64,000 bases of DNA from positions 1 to 64,000 of the forward strand of contig JAEYWK010000042.1 of NCBI GenBank assembly GCA_023431345.1, written 5' to 3'. Origin of the DNA: Pseudomonadota bacterium (GTDB lineage Bacteria; Myxococcota_A; Polyangia; Polyangiales; Polyangiaceae). Of the stretch, positions 42,927 through 51,754 are shown one piece after another. The first letter of the stretch is position 1; each line of letters starts with the position of its first letter. The translations under genes and the position numbers were made by a program. Under the pieces are notes generated by a model. It saw nothing but the letters and a program-made list of their open reading frames with translations. It was not told the origin of the DNA and did not search any database.

Positions 42927-44234
42927 TCACTCGCCGCCCATCATCGTCACGAAGCGATCGATCACCTCGTGCGCGTCCGCCGGCAACGACGCGAACTGTA
43001 AGCCGACCGCGCCCGTCACGCGCGCGGCCTTGACCCAGCGCGCCGTCGCGTCGATTTCGACCACGGCGCCCGTCGTCGGCAGCGCGAAGCGAACTTTGAC
43101 CAGCGCCGCCTGCTCGAAGGCTTCGGGCGCGAGCACCAGCAAGCCGCCCACCGAGATGTCTTCGCTGCGCCCTTCGAGCTCCGAGCCCTCGTGCAGGATG
43201 CGCACGGGCGTGACATACGGGGCCCGCGGGAAGCGGCGGCGGGTCGTCGGCAGCGGCGGCGGCACCACGGGGCCCCGCGTCAGGCTGATCGGCGAGGCCT
43301 TCGCGCTCGAGCTGGGCAGCGACGTCGAGCCGGGCGACCGCGTCAGCACCGCCGACGACGCCTGACGAATGCCGAGCAGCGACCCGGGCGCGGCGTTCGG
43401 GGCCGCCCGTCGGAGCGCGCGCGCGAACGCCTGCGCGTCGGGGAAGCGAGCGCCCGCGTCACGAGATACGGCGCGCTCGATGGCGATCGCGAGCTCGGGC
43501 GGGACGTCCGCGACCCGGTCGAGCAGCCGCGGCAGCGGCTCCGTGGATACCTTGAGCAGCACCTCGCCGAAGTTGCCTTCGAACGGCACGACGCCCGCCA
43601 GGCACTCGTAGAGCGTGACGCCGAGCGCGTACAAATCCGTGCGACCATCGACCTCGCGCGCCAGCAGCTGCTCGGGCGCCATGTACTCGGGCGTGCCGAG
43701 CAGCGCGCCGTCCTGCGTGAGCTTGTTGTCTTCGCTGGGCACGCGCGCGACGCCGAAATCGAACAACTTGACGACCTCTCGGCCCTGCTCGTCGCGCGCG
43801 ACGAACACGTTGCTGGGCTTGACGTCACGGTGGACGATGTCGCGGCCATGCGCGGACGCCAGCGCATCACACAGCGCGATGCCGAGCCAGGCTACCTCCG
43901 CCGCGCCGATGCGCCGTCGCACCGCCAAGATGCCCTCGAGGCTGCGCCCCTCGAGCAACTCGAGCACCAGGTAAGGGGTGCCGTCGTCAGTCTCGCCCGC
44001 GTCCAGGGCGGCCACGACCCCGGGGTGCCGCGCCGCCGAAAGCGCGAGCGCCTCGCGCAGCAAGCGCGCGCGCGGCTCGGGCGCCCAGCGCTGCTCGGGG
44101 ATGAGCAGCTTGAGCGCCACCGAGCGCTTCGTGTACACGTGCTCGGCTTCGAATACGGCGCCGGCGCCGCCCCGCGCGATTTCACGCTTGAGAAGGTAGC
44201 GCCGGTCAACCGTCGAACCGATGTCGAGGGGCAC
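42927..44234 (-). CDS. Hanks-type serine/threonine kinase fused to a C-terminal PilZ domain
   Basis: A 435-residue soluble kinase. The kinase domain (about 12-278) has GGAGAVFEA, the ATP lysine Lys42, HRDVKPSN with Asp137, DFG at 159-161, and APE at 186-188. A Ser/Pro-rich linker (281-330) connects to a PilZ domain (332-432). The PilZ keeps both cyclic-di-GMP motifs: an RxxxR core (Arg333 and Arg337) and DISVGG (Asp359, Ser361, Gly364). The layout suggests kinase activity tuned by cyclic di-GMP, or a kinase brought to a c-di-GMP target; both are inference. No transmembrane segment is seen. It converges on the lipoprotein gene at 41722-42876. Confidence 0.93.
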   Translation of the reverse strand: MPLDIGSTVDRRYLLKREIARGGAGAVFEAEHVYTKRSVALKLLIPEQRWAPEPRARLLREALALSAARHPGVVAALDAGETDDGTPYLVLELLEGRSLEGILAVRRRIGAAEVAWLGIALCDALASAHGRDIVHRDVKPSNVFVARDEQGREVVKLFDFGVARVPSEDNKLTQDGALLGTPEYMAPEQLLAREVDGRTDLYALGVTLYECLAGVVPFEGNFGEVLLKVSTEPLPRLLDRVADVPPELAIAIERAVSRDAGARFPDAQAFARALRRAAPNAAPGSLLGIRQASSAVLTRSPGSTSLPSSSAKASPISLTRGPVVPPPLPTTRRRFPRAPYVTPVRILHEGSELEGRSEDISVGGLLVLAPEAFEQAALVKVRFALPTTGAVVEIDATARWVKAARVTGAVGLQFASLPADAHEVIDRFVTMMGGE

Positions 44235-44261
44235 GACGCCGATCTTACCCCAGCCCCGGCC

Positions 44262-45587
44262 CTACTGTCCCACTCGGACGCGCAGGGGCTCGGGCGGCGG
44301 CAGCGCCGGCAAATCGCCGGTGCGGATACGAACCAGCGCTTGGCTCCTGCTCTCGATCCGACCCGTGAACGCGTTCAGGCCGAATTCTGCGCCCGTGCGC
44401 GAAGCGTCGAGGCGCGCGCTCACCAGGTAGAGCCCGGGCCTGCCGAAGGTGTAGTTCGGACAGAGCTCGCTCAGCAGACTGACCGCCGATAGCTTCTGGC
44501 CGGCCGCGAGGGTGGAGTACGCCTGCCGGTCTGGAGCGCGATCATCTGGCTGAGGATCGCAGCCGCGGATGCCGTCCGGACCGTGCACGGTGAGGCTGAG
44601 CAGCTCGCGCCTGAAGTACAGCTGCGTCTTCTTGGCCTTCGCCGCCACCTCGACCGTCGCGGTGGCGGTTCGCTCGCTCGCGGCGTCGGAGCCGCGCACC
44701 AAGCGCAAGCGCAGCGGCAGGCTCGCGTCTTCCTCGCCCTCCGTGCCCAGTAGGTCGGCCGTGAGCAGCTGCTCGCCCGCCACGAGCTGCTTCACGCGCG
44801 GATCCGCCTCGGGGTCGATCTTGGCCGCTTCCCCTGCTGGTGGCTCTGGCGCCGCGGGCTCGGCCACGAACGGCGGCAGCTGAAGCGCGGGCGCCTCGGT
44901 TCGCTTGCCTTGCTTCCACAGCACGCGCGGCGGCTTGGGGGTGAAGCCGAGCTTGGCGGTCAAGGTCTGCCCCGCAGCGAGCTGCGATTCCCCCTTCGAC
45001 GAGATGCAATACAGGCGAGGGTCGAAGGTTTGGACCAGACCTTCGCCTGGCTCGAGCGTGTAATGCTCGGCGCGAGGCGGCGCTCCAAAGCCCTCGGGCA
45101 GCTTGCAGACGATGGGGGCCGGCGCCTTCTTCCACTTCGGCCGCTTCGGATCGTCAGGGGGCGTGAGCGTGAGCGTGAGATGGCGCAGGTCGAAGCGAAC
45201 GCGCGCCGCGGACGTGCCACGGTTCACCACCACCGCGAGCCAGAGCTCACCCTCCGGCTGCGGCAGCACCTCGAGCCGCAAACGCAGCGCGTTGTCGTTC
45301 GGCGTCGCCTCCCCCGTCTTGTCGACCAGCGCCCTCACCAGCGCTGGGTCGGGCGGAGGCGGCTCCTCGGGCGCTTCGTCTTCGGCTGCAGGCGACGCGG
45401 CCGTCGTGCTGCCGCTGCCCGCGTCGGCGGCGCCCCCCGCTCCGCTGGCGTCGGGCGCGGCTTCTTCGCTGCGCGAGCCCGCCGCGCTCTCGTTGTCACC
45501 GACGCTGGAGCCGATGGTCGTTTGACTCCCCGCGCAGCCGCTAGCGGCCGTCAGCAGGAACAGCCAAACCAGACTGTGAGCACGCAT
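44262..45587 (-). CDS. Hypothetical lipoprotein
   Basis: A 441-residue protein with a signal peptide and lipobox TAASGC (Cys18). Residues 20-85 form an Ala/Ser/Glu-rich linker. The body (about 90-440) is beta-rich, with repeated strands of the kind ALRLRLEVLPQPEGELWLAV and LTLTLTPPDDPK, and a second half RLRLVRGSDAASERTATATV. Two similar halves may be Ig-like or Fn3-like folds. No catalytic motif or family is recognised. It lies 27 bp upstream of the kinase-PilZ gene and in the same direction, so the two may be co-transcribed. Confidence 0.72.
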   Translation of the reverse strand: MRAHSLVWLFLLTAASGCAGSQTTIGSSVGDNESAAGSRSEEAAPDASGAGGAADAGSGSTTAASPAAEDEAPEEPPPPDPALVRALVDKTGEATPNDNALRLRLEVLPQPEGELWLAVVVNRGTSAARVRFDLRHLTLTLTPPDDPKRPKWKKAPAPIVCKLPEGFGAPPRAEHYTLEPGEGLVQTFDPRLYCISSKGESQLAAGQTLTAKLGFTPKPPRVLWKQGKRTEAPALQLPPFVAEPAAPEPPAGEAAKIDPEADPRVKQLVAGEQLLTADLLGTEGEEDASLPLRLRLVRGSDAASERTATATVEVAAKAKKTQLYFRRELLSLTVHGPDGIRGCDPQPDDRAPDRQAYSTLAAGQKLSAVSLLSELCPNYTFGRPGLYLVSARLDASRTGAEFGLNAFTGRIESRSQALVRIRTGDLPALPPPEPLRVRVGQ

Positions 45588-45602
45588 ACGAACGCCGGTA
45601 CC

Positions 45603-46259
45603 ATGGCCCCCATGCGCGGCCTATACCCGATCGTCGACCTGACCACGCTCACGAAGCGAAACGTAGCGCCGCTGGAGCTGGCGGCTGCGCTCCTGACCGC
45701 GCGGCCTGCGATCCTGCAGCTGCGCGCCAAGCACCAGAGCCCGCGCGAGACGCTGTCGCTGCTCGAGCAGCTGCGCCCGCTGTGTCGCGAAAGCGGCACG
45801 CTGCTGTTCGCCAACGATCGACCCGACCTCGCCCTGCTCGCCCGCAGCGACGGGGTACACGTCGGCCAAGACGATCTGCCGCTCCGCGACGTGCGAAGGC
45901 TCTCGCCGGGGCTGCGCGTCGGCGTGTCGACCCACGACGAAGCGCAGCTCGAGCAGGCGCTAGCGGAGCGCCCCGACTACGTCGCGTTCGGGCCCGTGTT
46001 CACGACGATCTCGAAGGAGCGCGCGGACCCTGCCCTCGGCTTGCCGCGAGTGGCGCGAGCCGCCGAGCGCGCACGAACGAGCGGCATCCCGCTCGTGGTG
46101 ATCGGCGGGCTCACGCTGGACCACGCCGCCGAGCTCGGGCGGCTCGGCGTGGTAGCGGCCGTCATTTCGGACCTGTTCGCGAGCGGCGACGACCTCGGGC
46201 GCGTGGCTCAGCGAGCGCAGGCGTTCCAGAACGCGCTGCTGGGCTCAAGCGCGACGTAG
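45603..46259 (+). CDS. thiE: Thiamine-phosphate synthase
   Basis: Couples the hydroxymethylpyrimidine and thiazole moieties to give thiamine phosphate. The 218-residue TIM barrel shows the family signatures: YPIVDL, LQLRAKHQ, NDRPDLALLARSDGVHVGQDDLP, VGVSTHD, YVAFGPVFTTISK and VVIGGLT. The ATG at 45603 is chosen; an ATG three codons later (45612) is equally possible. It has no visible Shine-Dalgarno. Other thi genes are not nearby. The last 15 bp overlap the end of the convergent holB gene. Confidence 0.93.
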   Translation: MAPMRGLYPIVDLTTLTKRNVAPLELAAALLTARPAILQLRAKHQSPRETLSLLEQLRPLCRESGTLLFANDRPDLALLARSDGVHVGQDDLPLRDVRRLSPGLRVGVSTHDEAQLEQALAERPDYVAFGPVFTTISKERADPALGLPRVARAAERARTSGIPLVVIGGLTLDHAAELGRLGVVAAVISDLFASGDDLGRVAQRAQAFQNALLGSSAT

Positions 46260-47213
46260 CTTGGCCATCATGGCCTCGAGCGCGAGCTGCGGGCCGACGT
46301 TGCGCTCGAGGTCGCTCGCGGCGGCGCGCACGATTTCGTAGCGGCGCGCCCACCGCCGCGCGTCGTCCGGCGCGCTCGTGACCACGTCGCGCGCCCTGAG
46401 GGCGAGCACCTGCGTGAGGTGACCGAGCAGCTCCGAGAGCTCGGAGCGCTCCCACTTTGCCTTCTCACCGAAGGCCAGCGAGCTAGCCAAGTCGGGCGCG
46501 TCGAAGCCGGCGATGACCGCGCTGGCGAAGGCCTCTCGCGCCGCTAGCGCCTCGGTCTCCGCCAGGCCGAGGGCTTGGGCCATGCTGCCTTGCGCCAGCA
46601 ACGCGAGCTTGGGGTCGAGCCCGCGCGCTTCGAGCAGGCGCGCTAGCACTGGCTCCGGCAACGGTCCGAAGCGCACGGGCAAGGTGCGGGAGCGAATGGT
46701 GTCGAGCAGGCGGCTCGGCTGACTCGAAACCAGCACGAAGAACGTGCGCGCCGGCGGCTCTTCGAGGGTCTTGAGCAAGGCGTTGGCGGCCGAGATCGTC
46801 AGGTCTTCGGCGCCGCGCACGATGCAGACGACGGCCTTCCCCTCGTGTGGCGCGAAGCCGACGCGCGACAGCACGATGCGCCGTACTTGCTCGATGCTGA
46901 TGCCGCTGCTCTCGCTCGCCTGCAGCACCGACCTGTACAGGCCACGCTCGACGATCAGCAAGTCGGGGTGCGCGGGCAGGCGGGGCTCGTCTTCGCCGAA
47001 CGTGAGGGCGCGCTTACACGCGCTGCACGCCCCGCAAGCTAGCGGCTCGCCCGCCTCGCACAAGAGCGCTTGCGCGAAGTGCAGCGCCGCCAGACCCTTG
47101 CCGACGCCTTCCGGCCCCTCGAAGCGGTAGGCGTGATGCACCTTCCCCGAGCGGAGCGCGTTCTCCAGCGTTCTCGTGGCCGGCTCTTGGCCTAATACTT
47201 CGGAGAGTGACAT
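46245..47213 (-). CDS. holB: DNA polymerase III delta-prime subunit
   Basis: A clamp-loader subunit that helps load the beta sliding clamp at the replication fork. The 322-residue protein has an AAA+ core: the P-loop GPEGVGKGLAAL; a zinc module CGACSACKRA; VVCIVRGAEDLTISAANALL then LKTLEEPPARTFF, which includes the sensor 1 and arginine-finger region; and RSRTLPVRFGPLP. The C-terminal helical domain ends in LALEAMMAKLRRA. It overlaps the end of thiE by 15 bp and diverges from hisC with 68 bp between the starts. Confidence 0.93.
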   Translation of the reverse strand: MSLSEVLGQEPATRTLENALRSGKVHHAYRFEGPEGVGKGLAALHFAQALLCEAGEPLACGACSACKRALTFGEDEPRLPAHPDLLIVERGLYRSVLQASESSGISIEQVRRIVLSRVGFAPHEGKAVVCIVRGAEDLTISAANALLKTLEEPPARTFFVLVSSQPSRLLDTIRSRTLPVRFGPLPEPVLARLLEARGLDPKLALLAQGSMAQALGLAETEALAAREAFASAVIAGFDAPDLASSLAFGEKAKWERSELSELLGHLTQVLALRARDVVTSAPDDARRWARRYEIVRAAASDLERNVGPQLALEAMMAKLRRA

Positions 47214-47281
47214 GCGGCGCGGGGCTCTGGAGCATGCCAGAGCCGCCGCCGCCGTGGTAGGTTCGCGGCCACGTTTCCGTC

Positions 47282-48370
47282 ATGTCTGCCTTTTCGATCA
47301 CGCAGCTTTCGCGCCCGGAGCTGGCCGAGCTCTCGCCTTACCTGCCCGATCTCGCGAGCTACCGCGTTCGCCTCGACGCCAACGAAGCGCCACCGATCAT
47401 GACGCGAGCGGCGAAAGAGCGAATCGCGCAAGCGATGGCGAGCGGCGCCTGGGAGCGCTACCCCGATCCGTCGCTCGGCGCGCTGCGCGCGGCCATCGCG
47501 GCGAGCCTCGGAGTAACGCCCGCCGAGATCTTGCCCGGCGTCGGCAGCGACGAGGTGATAAGCCTGCTGCTCACGGCTTTCGTCCGCTCTCCGAGCGGCG
47601 GCGAGGCCACCGTGCTCACGACCACGCCGTCGTTCGTGATGTACCGCATGAGCGCCCGCTGCCGCGGTCTGCGCGTGCTCGAGGTTCCGCTCGACGCCAG
47701 CTGGGATTTGTCGCTCGACGCGTTGCGGAGCGCGATCGCCATGGCTCCCCCCAGCTTGGTGTTCATTGCCAGCCCCAACAACCCGACCGGCAACCTGATG
47801 TCGCCCGAGCGCCTCGAGGCGCTGATCGCGGCGGCGCCGCAGGCGCTGGTCGTCATCGACGAGGCGTACATCGCCTACTCCGATCGCGACCAGCTCGATT
47901 TCTACCGCCGTCACGCCAACGTCGCGATCTTGCGGACGCTGTCCAAGGTGGGCTTCGCGGCGTTTCGGCTGGGATTTCTCGTGGCTCGACCGGACGTGGT
48001 GGCCGAGCTCGACAAGGTGCGGCTGCCCTACAACGTGCCCACGCCGACCCAGCGCGTGGCCGAGCTCGCTTTCGGTGAGCTCGCGCCGGAGATCGCCCGC
48101 ATCTCGCGCGAGGTGGTGGCGGAGCGCACGCGCCTCGCAGGGCGCCTCGCTGGCCTCAGCGGATTCGAGCCGACGCCCAGCCAGGCCAACTTCCTGTGGG
48201 TGAAGTGCAGCAAGCCGGCGGCCGAGCTGTACGAAGCTCTGAAGCAGCGCGGCATCTTGGTGCGCAGCTTCCACGCCCGCGGGGGGCGGCTCGCGAACCA
48301 GCTGCGCATCACGATCGGTGCTCCGACCGAGAACGACGAGCTGCTGGCGGCGCTCACCGAGCTGACGTGA
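47282..48370 (+). CDS. hisC: Histidinol-phosphate aminotransferase
   Basis: A PLP-dependent enzyme that makes histidinol phosphate in histidine biosynthesis. The 362-residue fold type I protein shows RVRLDANEAPP, GSDEVISLL, ASPNNPTGNLM, VVIDEAYIAYSD, RTLSKVGFAAFRLGF (with the PLP lysine) and RITIGAPTEN at the end. No other his gene is in the window. The GTG start of the following TPR lipoprotein overlaps the hisC stop codon by 4 bp. The enzyme is cytosolic. Confidence 0.93.
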   Translation: MSAFSITQLSRPELAELSPYLPDLASYRVRLDANEAPPIMTRAAKERIAQAMASGAWERYPDPSLGALRAAIAASLGVTPAEILPGVGSDEVISLLLTAFVRSPSGGEATVLTTTPSFVMYRMSARCRGLRVLEVPLDASWDLSLDALRSAIAMAPPSLVFIASPNNPTGNLMSPERLEALIAAAPQALVVIDEAYIAYSDRDQLDFYRRHANVAILRTLSKVGFAAFRLGFLVARPDVVAELDKVRLPYNVPTPTQRVAELAFGELAPEIARISREVVAERTRLAGRLAGLSGFEPTPSQANFLWVKCSKPAAELYEALKQRGILVRSFHARGGRLANQLRITIGAPTENDELLAALTELT

Positions 48371-49305
48371 GCGCGCGTTCCATCTTGGCCGCCCTCGGCG
48401 CGCTCTCGCTCGCCGCTTGCGGCGTGTTCCAGTCGCCGGTCGCTCGCACCGTGGACGGGGTGACGACCGAGGGCCGCTTCATCGAGCCCGAAGCCTACGC
48501 GCTCTACGCCATGGCCGCCCTGCGCGAAGCGCGCGGCGAGTGGCGCGAGGCCCTGGCCTTCTACGAAAGAGCGCGCGAGCTCGACGGCTCCGGCCCCGAG
48601 ATCAGCACGCGCATCGCTGCCGTGGCGTGCCAACTCCGCGAAAATAACTTAGCGAATCAGGCATTTACGGAAGCGGAGCAGGCCGACGCGAGCTACGGGC
48701 CGCTGTGGTTCGAGCTCGCCCGCTGCCAGCGGCTGCGAGGTGATCTCCGGAGCGCTCACGCTGCGGCGCGAGAAGCGATGCGCCTCGATCCCCAGCGCGA
48801 AGATGCGAGCCTGCTGGCGGCTGACGTGGCCGAGAGGCTCGGCGATCGCGCCGAGGCATTTCGCTTACTCGACGCTCTGGCGACGCGCTCGCCCGAGTCG
48901 CTCGCGGTGCAGCGAGCCCTGCGCCAGGCTGCGCAGCGGGCCGTCGATCGCGCTCGCCTGGAGCGCGCCGAACGCGCCATCGAGCGCCTGACCGCGCGCG
49001 GCGCGGAGCTGCCTCGCTCACTCGGCGAGCAGCGCGCGCTGTCGGCGCTGAAGGCGGGCGATGCTGCCGCTGCGCTCAGGGAGGCCGAGCGCTTGCTGCA
49101 GGTGGATCCGAGCAACGGTGACGCTTGGATCATCGCGCTCGCCGGCGCGGATCTGCAGCAAGATCAGGCCACCTTCGACCAGCTGCTCCAAAGCGCGCAG
49201 GCGCCGGCGCGTCCCGCGAGCCCGGAAGCGCTGTCGACGCTGGCGGCCGTGCTGGCCCGGCGTGTGGGCTCCCAGGCGGCCGCGCTCGTGACGGACGTGC
49301 GCTGA
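48367..49305 (+). CDS. TPR-repeat lipoprotein
   Basis: A 312-residue lipoprotein starting at a GTG that overlaps the hisC stop (GTGA). The signal peptide MSARSILAALGALSLAAC ends in Cys18. Several tetratricopeptide-like helix pairs follow, such as EPEAYALYAMAALREARGEW, PLWFELARCQRLRGDLRSA, PQREDASLLAADVAERLGDR and NGDAWIIALAGADLQQDQA. The TPR pairs suggest a scaffold on the periplasmic side. The coupling with hisC is positional; no metabolic link is evident. It converges on the lipoprotein gene at the end of the nuo operon. Confidence 0.85.
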   Translation: MSARSILAALGALSLAACGVFQSPVARTVDGVTTEGRFIEPEAYALYAMAALREARGEWREALAFYERARELDGSGPEISTRIAAVACQLRENNLANQAFTEAEQADASYGPLWFELARCQRLRGDLRSAHAAAREAMRLDPQREDASLLAADVAERLGDRAEAFRLLDALATRSPESLAVQRALRQAAQRAVDRARLERAERAIERLTARGAELPRSLGEQRALSALKAGDAAAALREAERLLQVDPSNGDAWIIALAGADLQQDQATFDQLLQSAQAPARPASPEALSTLAAVLARRVGSQAAALVTDVR

Positions 49306-49309
49306 ACGA

Positions 49310-50206
49310 TCAGGGCGGAGACGGCGACGCGCTCGGCGCGGGGGGCGCGCTCTTGGCCGCGAACGCCTTGGCGTCGAAGGGGATTTCCAGCGAGACCTCG
49401 AGCGGGGCCCCCGGCTTGATCTCGATGTCCTTCTCGACGACGGCGCCTGTCGCCGGCAACAGCGCGCTGATGCGCGCTTTTCCCGCCGGGATACCGTTGA
49501 TCTCGAAGCGACCGTCCAGGCCCGTGACGTCGTGCGTGGAGTACTTGAGCACGAACACGTCGGCCAACATGAAGACCTTGATGGAGTCGGTCAGCACGTA
49601 GTGCCCGGGCTCGGGCGGGTACAAGGTGGAGCCTACTCCGCCCGGCAACGCGAGCAGCTGCACCGGCTGCCGACTGCCGAGCAGGCTCGGCACGTAGGCT
49701 TCGCGGTCTTTGCTCACGAGCTCGATGGTTTGACCGAAGGTCAGGGCGAGGGTGCGACTGCTGAAGGCGCAGCCGCGCGCCCCGACCACCTTCTTCGGCT
49801 CTTTGGCGGGGACGTAACCGTCGTAGCCGGTCACCGCGACGAGCGCGTCGGCCAGGCTACGCATCATGCCTTCGCGAAAAATCTTGGCGTACATCTCGCG
49901 AGCTTCGGGACACGCGCCTTTGATCTTCTGGACGTGCTCACGAGCGTCGGGCGCGACGTCGCCCGACACCGTCACGACGCCGCGCACGCCGCCCGCCGGT
50001 CCCGCGTAAGCGGGGCGGTTCTCGGGGTTGACCGTCTTGCTGACCTTCTCCGGCGCGCCGGGCAGACCCGAGGCCACGGGCGCAGCGGGCTTGAACGCGC
50101 TGCTGCTCGGGGCGGGCGCCGGTGCCGGCTTCTTGCTACACGCCGTCAGTCCGAGCAGGGCGACGCAGAGCAGCTTCGCCCCGTTGAGACCCATCACGCG
50201 ACGCAT
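49310..50206 (-). CDS. Hypothetical lipoprotein at the 3' end of the nuo operon
   Basis: A 298-residue lipoprotein with lipobox GLTAC (Cys23). After a Pro/Ala/Ser-rich linker (24-70), it has a beta-sandwich-like region that contains GGVRGVVTVSGDVAP, LALTFGQTIELVSKDREAYV and VTGLDGRFEINGIPAG. The last phrase is typical of carboxypeptidase-regulatory-like domains, and the middle resembles cupredoxin-like proteins. Two conserved-looking cysteines, KGACPEAREM and GARGCAF, lie within the region. It starts 9 bp after the nuoN stop, so it is almost certainly in the same mRNA. A role in complex I assembly is possible but unproved. Confidence 0.75.
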   Translation of the reverse strand: MRRVMGLNGAKLLCVALLGLTACSKKPAPAPAPSSSAFKPAAPVASGLPGAPEKVSKTVNPENRPAYAGPAGGVRGVVTVSGDVAPDAREHVQKIKGACPEAREMYAKIFREGMMRSLADALVAVTGYDGYVPAKEPKKVVGARGCAFSSRTLALTFGQTIELVSKDREAYVPSLLGSRQPVQLLALPGGVGSTLYPPEPGHYVLTDSIKVFMLADVFVLKYSTHDVTGLDGRFEINGIPAGKARISALLPATGAVVEKDIEIKPGAPLEVSLEIPFDAKAFAAKSAPPAPSASPSPP

Positions 50207-50215
50207 GAGCCTCGC

Positions 50216-51754
50216 TTAGCGCAGGCCGGCGGCGCGCGCCATCGTAAGCAGCGTGTCAGGGAAGAGCCCGATGCCGATCACGAACACGGCCGCGATCACC
50301 AGCGCCGACGCCACCATGCCCGACCTCATCGGCGTGGCGATGGGAGCGCCTGGCTCCGGCTCGCGCATGTACATGAAGACCATGACGCGCAGGTAGTAGT
50401 AGGCGCCCAAGATGCTGTTGAGCAGGCCGATCACCGTGAGCGCGTAGAGCTCGGCGTCGATGGCGGCATTGAACACGTAGAACTTGCCGAAGAAGCCGGC
50501 GCTCGGCGGGACGCCGGCCAGCGAGAGCAAGAAGAACGAGAACGCCAGCGCCGCGGCCGGGTGGCGCCGGCCGATGCCCGAAAGGTCCTCGTACGACACC
50601 GCCTCGGCGCCCTGGCGGCCGCAGAGGATGAGGGCGCCGAACGCACCCGCGGTCGAGACCGTGTAGCCCAGCATGTAGAAGAGCACGCTCGCGACGCCCG
50701 TCTCCGAGCGCATCGCGGCGACCACGCCCACGAGCGCGTAGCCAGCGTGCGCGATCGACGAGTAAGCCAGCATGCGCTTGACGGAGTCTTGGCGACCCGC
50801 GATCACGTTGGCGATCGTCATCGTCACGATCGCCATCAGGGCCAAGACGGGCGGCCAGCCCGCGCCCCAGCTCATCAAGCGCTCATCGCCGAAGGCCACG
50901 ATCAGCATGCGGAGCAGCACCGCGAACGCGGCGCTCTTCACCGCCACGGCCATGTACGTCGTGGCAGGCGTGGGCGCGCCTTCGTAGGCGTCGGGCGTCC
51001 ACATGTGGAACGGCACCGCGCTCACCTTGAAGGCGAGCCCAGCGATGCTCAGCGCCAGCGCGACGAGCACCAGGGTCGGGCTGACGGTGCTGCCCGCCTG
51101 ACCGATGGTTCCCACCGCTTCGCCGATACCCTTCAAGTCGGTGTGCCCCGTCGCACCGTAGAGCAGCGCACCGCCGAACAGCATGAGCGCGGCGGCAAAG
51201 CTGCCGAGCAAGAAGTACTTCAGCGCGGCCTCCGAGGCGCGCGGGCTCGTGCGGCGCAAGCCGATCAGGCAGTAGACGCCGAGCGACATCGTCTCGAGCG
51301 CGATGAAGAGGCTGAGGATGTCGCCGGCCGCCGCCAGCGCCATCGCGCCGACGGTGGAGAACAGCACGAGCGGGAAGAACTCGCCGCGCTCGAGCTTGTG
51401 CTCGGGCAGGTACCCACCCGCGAGCAGGCAGGCCAGGCCGCCGCCGAGGCACAGCATGAAGCTGAAGAACAACGTGAAGCGATCGACGACCAGATACGGC
51501 AGCAGGATCTCGAGCCCCTCGAACTTCTCGGGCCCGACCATCCACACCGCCAGCGAGGCGATGGCGCCCGCGAACAGCACCACCGCGCTGCCCAGACCGA
51601 GCTCGCTCGCTCGACCGGCGCCCGCGTCGATGATCAAGCCATCGGGGCCGAAGCCCTCGGGGCTCGTCGGCTTCCCGAACGCTTCGGTCAACATCAAGAG
51701 CAGGGCTCCGATGGCGACCACCAGGAGCGGAGAGATGGCGAGTAGCACGCTCAT
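50216..51754 (-). CDS. nuoN: NADH-quinone oxidoreductase subunit N
   Basis: One of three antiporter-like proton-pumping membrane subunits of respiratory complex I. The 512-residue protein is nearly all hydrophobic helices, about fourteen. It has the antiporter-family core, with a Glu in the fifth helix (FIALETMSLGVYCLIG), Lys-containing helices (KYFLLGSFAAALMLFGGAL, LAFKVSAVPFHMWTPDAYEG), and VKRMLAYSSIAHAGYALVG. The start overlaps the nuoM stop by 4 bp. It is the last nuo gene before a lipoprotein gene. Confidence 0.95.
   Translation of the reverse strand: MSVLLAISPLLVVAIGALLLMLTEAFGKPTSPEGFGPDGLIIDAGAGRASELGLGSAVVLFAGAIASLAVWMVGPEKFEGLEILLPYLVVDRFTLFFSFMLCLGGGLACLLAGGYLPEHKLERGEFFPLVLFSTVGAMALAAAGDILSLFIALETMSLGVYCLIGLRRTSPRASEAALKYFLLGSFAAALMLFGGALLYGATGHTDLKGIGEAVGTIGQAGSTVSPTLVLVALALSIAGLAFKVSAVPFHMWTPDAYEGAPTPATTYMAVAVKSAAFAVLLRMLIVAFGDERLMSWGAGWPPVLALMAIVTMTIANVIAGRQDSVKRMLAYSSIAHAGYALVGVVAAMRSETGVASVLFYMLGYTVSTAGAFGALILCGRQGAEAVSYEDLSGIGRRHPAAALAFSFFLLSLAGVPPSAGFFGKFYVFNAAIDAELYALTVIGLLNSILGAYYYLRVMVFMYMREPEPGAPIATPMRSGMVASALVIAAVFVIGIGLFPDTLLTMARAAGLR

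Noticed and set aside
44910..45602. Upstream extension of the thiE frame
   Set aside because: It is antisense to the lipoprotein gene at 44262-45587 and has no ThiE-like residues before 45603.
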